Shown here piece after piece: positions 32,169 through 33,056 of a stretch of DNA of 33,056 nt. Source of the stretch: Acetobacteraceae bacterium AT-5844 (GTDB taxonomy: Bacteria; Pseudomonadota; Alphaproteobacteria; Acetobacterales; Acetobacteraceae). Under the pieces are notes generated by a model, which was not told the origin of the DNA, did not search any database, and saw nothing but the letters and a program-made list of their open reading frames with translations. The stretch spans positions 1 through 33,056 of the forward strand of contig JH599917.1 in the NCBI GenBank assembly GCA_000245075.1, read 5' to 3'. Each line of letters opens with the position of its first letter. Position 1 is the stretch's first letter. Both the position numbers and the translations under genes were made by a program.

Positions 32169-33056
32169 ATGACCAGCAGCCCCGCCTCGCGCCGCCGCAA
32201 CGCCCGCCCACAGGCCGCCGCCCTGCTGGGCCTGATGGCATTGGCCGGCTGCGGCACCGTCTCCAGCGTCGTCGGCGGCAGCGCGCCGGAGGCCGGGCAG
32301 CCCGGCCATGTGCGTGGCTTCCTGGGTGGCGTGGTGGCCGATGAGCCCCGCGCCGCGCTGGTGGCGCGGGATGTGCTTTCCGCCGGCGGCACCGCCGTCG
32401 ATGCGGCGGTCGCGGGTGGTTTCGCCATGGCGGTCACGCTGCCGTCCCGTGCGGGCCTCGGCGGTGGTGGCGCCTGCCTGGTGTACGACCCGGCCCGCAA
32501 CGCGACGGAATCAGTGGTCTTCATGCCCCAGGCGCCGGGTACGGTGGGCGGGGACCGCCCGGCCGCTATCCCGATGATGGCCCGCGGCCTCTTCGCCCTG
32601 CACACCCGCAAGCCGCGCCGGCCCTTCGAGGAACTGATGGCCCCCGCCGAGCAGCTGGCGCGCTTCGGCACCGAGACCTCCCGTGCCCTGGCGACCGACC
32701 TCGCCGCCGTGGCCGGTCCGCTGCTGGCCGATGCCGGCGCCGCCTCCGTCTTTGCCCCGCAGGGCCGCCCTCTGGCTGCCGGGGAGCAGCTTGCCCAGCC
32801 GGACCTGAGCGCCACCCTGGCGGCGCTGCGCACGGCGGGCGTGGGCGACCTCTACCAGGGCGCCATGGCACGGCGGCTGGAACAGGCCTCGCGCCTGGCT
32901 GGCGGCCCGCTGACGGTCGATACCCTCCGCCCGGCCGTCGCCCAGGTGATGCCGCCATTGCAGATGACGGTGGTGAGCGACACGCTCTCCTTCCTGCCGC
33001 CGCCGGCCGATGGCGGCCTCGCCGCCGCCGTGGCGTCGCGCGCGCTGCAGGCCGGC
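32169..33056 (+). CDS. gamma-glutamyltransferase-like lipoprotein (3' end outside window)
   Basis: The frame runs open for 296 codons to the window edge. A basic start (SRRRNARP) and hydrophobic core lead to a lipobox LMALAGC with Cys28, so the protein should be a lipid-anchored periplasmic enzyme. From about residue 55 it follows the N-terminal part of the gamma-glutamyltranspeptidase family: ARDVLSAGGTAVDAAVAGGFAMAV, then LPSRAGLGGGGACLVYD, AAIPMMARGLFALH and FEELMAPAEQLARFG, each given as a short segment. The autoprocessing Thr and small-subunit residues would lie beyond the end, so activity cannot be judged. Compared with classic enzymes the segment after GGGG is short, suggesting a divergent member. 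Transcribed away from the DsbA-like gene. Confidence 0.8.
   Translation, partial: MTSSPASRRRNARPQAAALLGLMALAGCGTVSSVVGGSAPEAGQPGHVRGFLGGVVADEPRAALVARDVLSAGGTAVDAAVAGGFAMAVTLPSRAGLGGGGACLVYDPARNATESVVFMPQAPGTVGGDRPAAIPMMARGLFALHTRKPRRPFEELMAPAEQLARFGTETSRALATDLAAVAGPLLADAGAASVFAPQGRPLAAGEQLAQPDLSATLAALRTAGVGDLYQGAMARRLEQASRLAGGPLTVDTLRPAVAQVMPPLQMTVVSDTLSFLPPPADGGLAAAVASRALQAG

Overview
The window is GC-rich, densely coded alphaproteobacterial chromosome. The best guess is Acetobacteraceae, Roseomonas-like. The grounds are very high GC at third codon positions, an aerobic-type CobS/CobT cobaltochelatase pair inside an rpmB / phytase-like / cobT / cobS / DnaJ-like / bolA block typical of alphaproteobacteria, a shikimate kinase-dehydroquinate synthase fusion, the xerD-accA pair, a divergent amidase/rne pair, and an RNase E ending in a Gly-Trp-Trp peptide. 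Assignment to a genus is inference. I see no tRNA, rRNA, CRISPR, insertion sequence or prophage; this is mostly core chromosome.

Layout. 1-960: the possible tail of an unknown gene with two hairpins, a small unknown protein, and rpmB with a clear terminator. 960-1757: a histidine-kinase-like membrane protein that lacks the usual phosphoacceptor His. 1741-6338 (minus strand): J-domain protein, cobS, cobT and a Tat-exported phytase-like esterase, apparently one transcription unit. 6434-8398: bolA and an alpha/beta-hydrolase-TPR fusion. 8444-10120 (minus): aroK-aroB fusion. 10303-12407: a 48-residue membrane peptide, xerD and accA. 12440-12661 (minus): a small unknown protein. 12662-13012: a structured gene-free stretch with one perfect DnaA box. 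13013-15753: an endonuclease/exonuclease/phosphatase-family protein, a small lipoprotein, and a membrane protein fused to a papain-like hydrolase domain. 15835-18176 (minus): argJ and a periplasmic parvulin. 18617-21358: secA behind a good sigma70-type promoter and a leader with a short reading frame. 21478-22683 (minus): Tat-exported murein amidase. 23371-28376: rne with a leader of roughly 500 nt, a GNAT-Nudix fusion and a MoCF/CinA-like protein. 28444-31969 (minus): peptide-type ABC substrate-binding protein, AstE/AspA-type deacylase, DsbA-like thioredoxin-fold protein. 32169-end: the start of a gamma-glutamyltransferase-like lipoprotein cut by the window edge.

How the genes connect. CobS and CobT would work with CobN (not here) to insert cobalt into hydrogenobyrinate diamide. 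SecA, the parvulin, the DsbA-like protein and the Tat-targeted amidase serve protein export and envelope maintenance. AroKB, ArgJ and AccA are core biosynthesis. RNase E and its probable autoregulatory leader belong to RNA decay.

The least explained parts are the pseudo-kinase at 960, the lipoprotein plus membrane-papain pair at 14162-15753, the hydrolase-TPR fusion at 6740, the gene-free block 12662-13012, and the secA and rne leaders. No wholly new multi-gene system can be claimed from sequence alone; the 14162-15753 pair is the best candidate.
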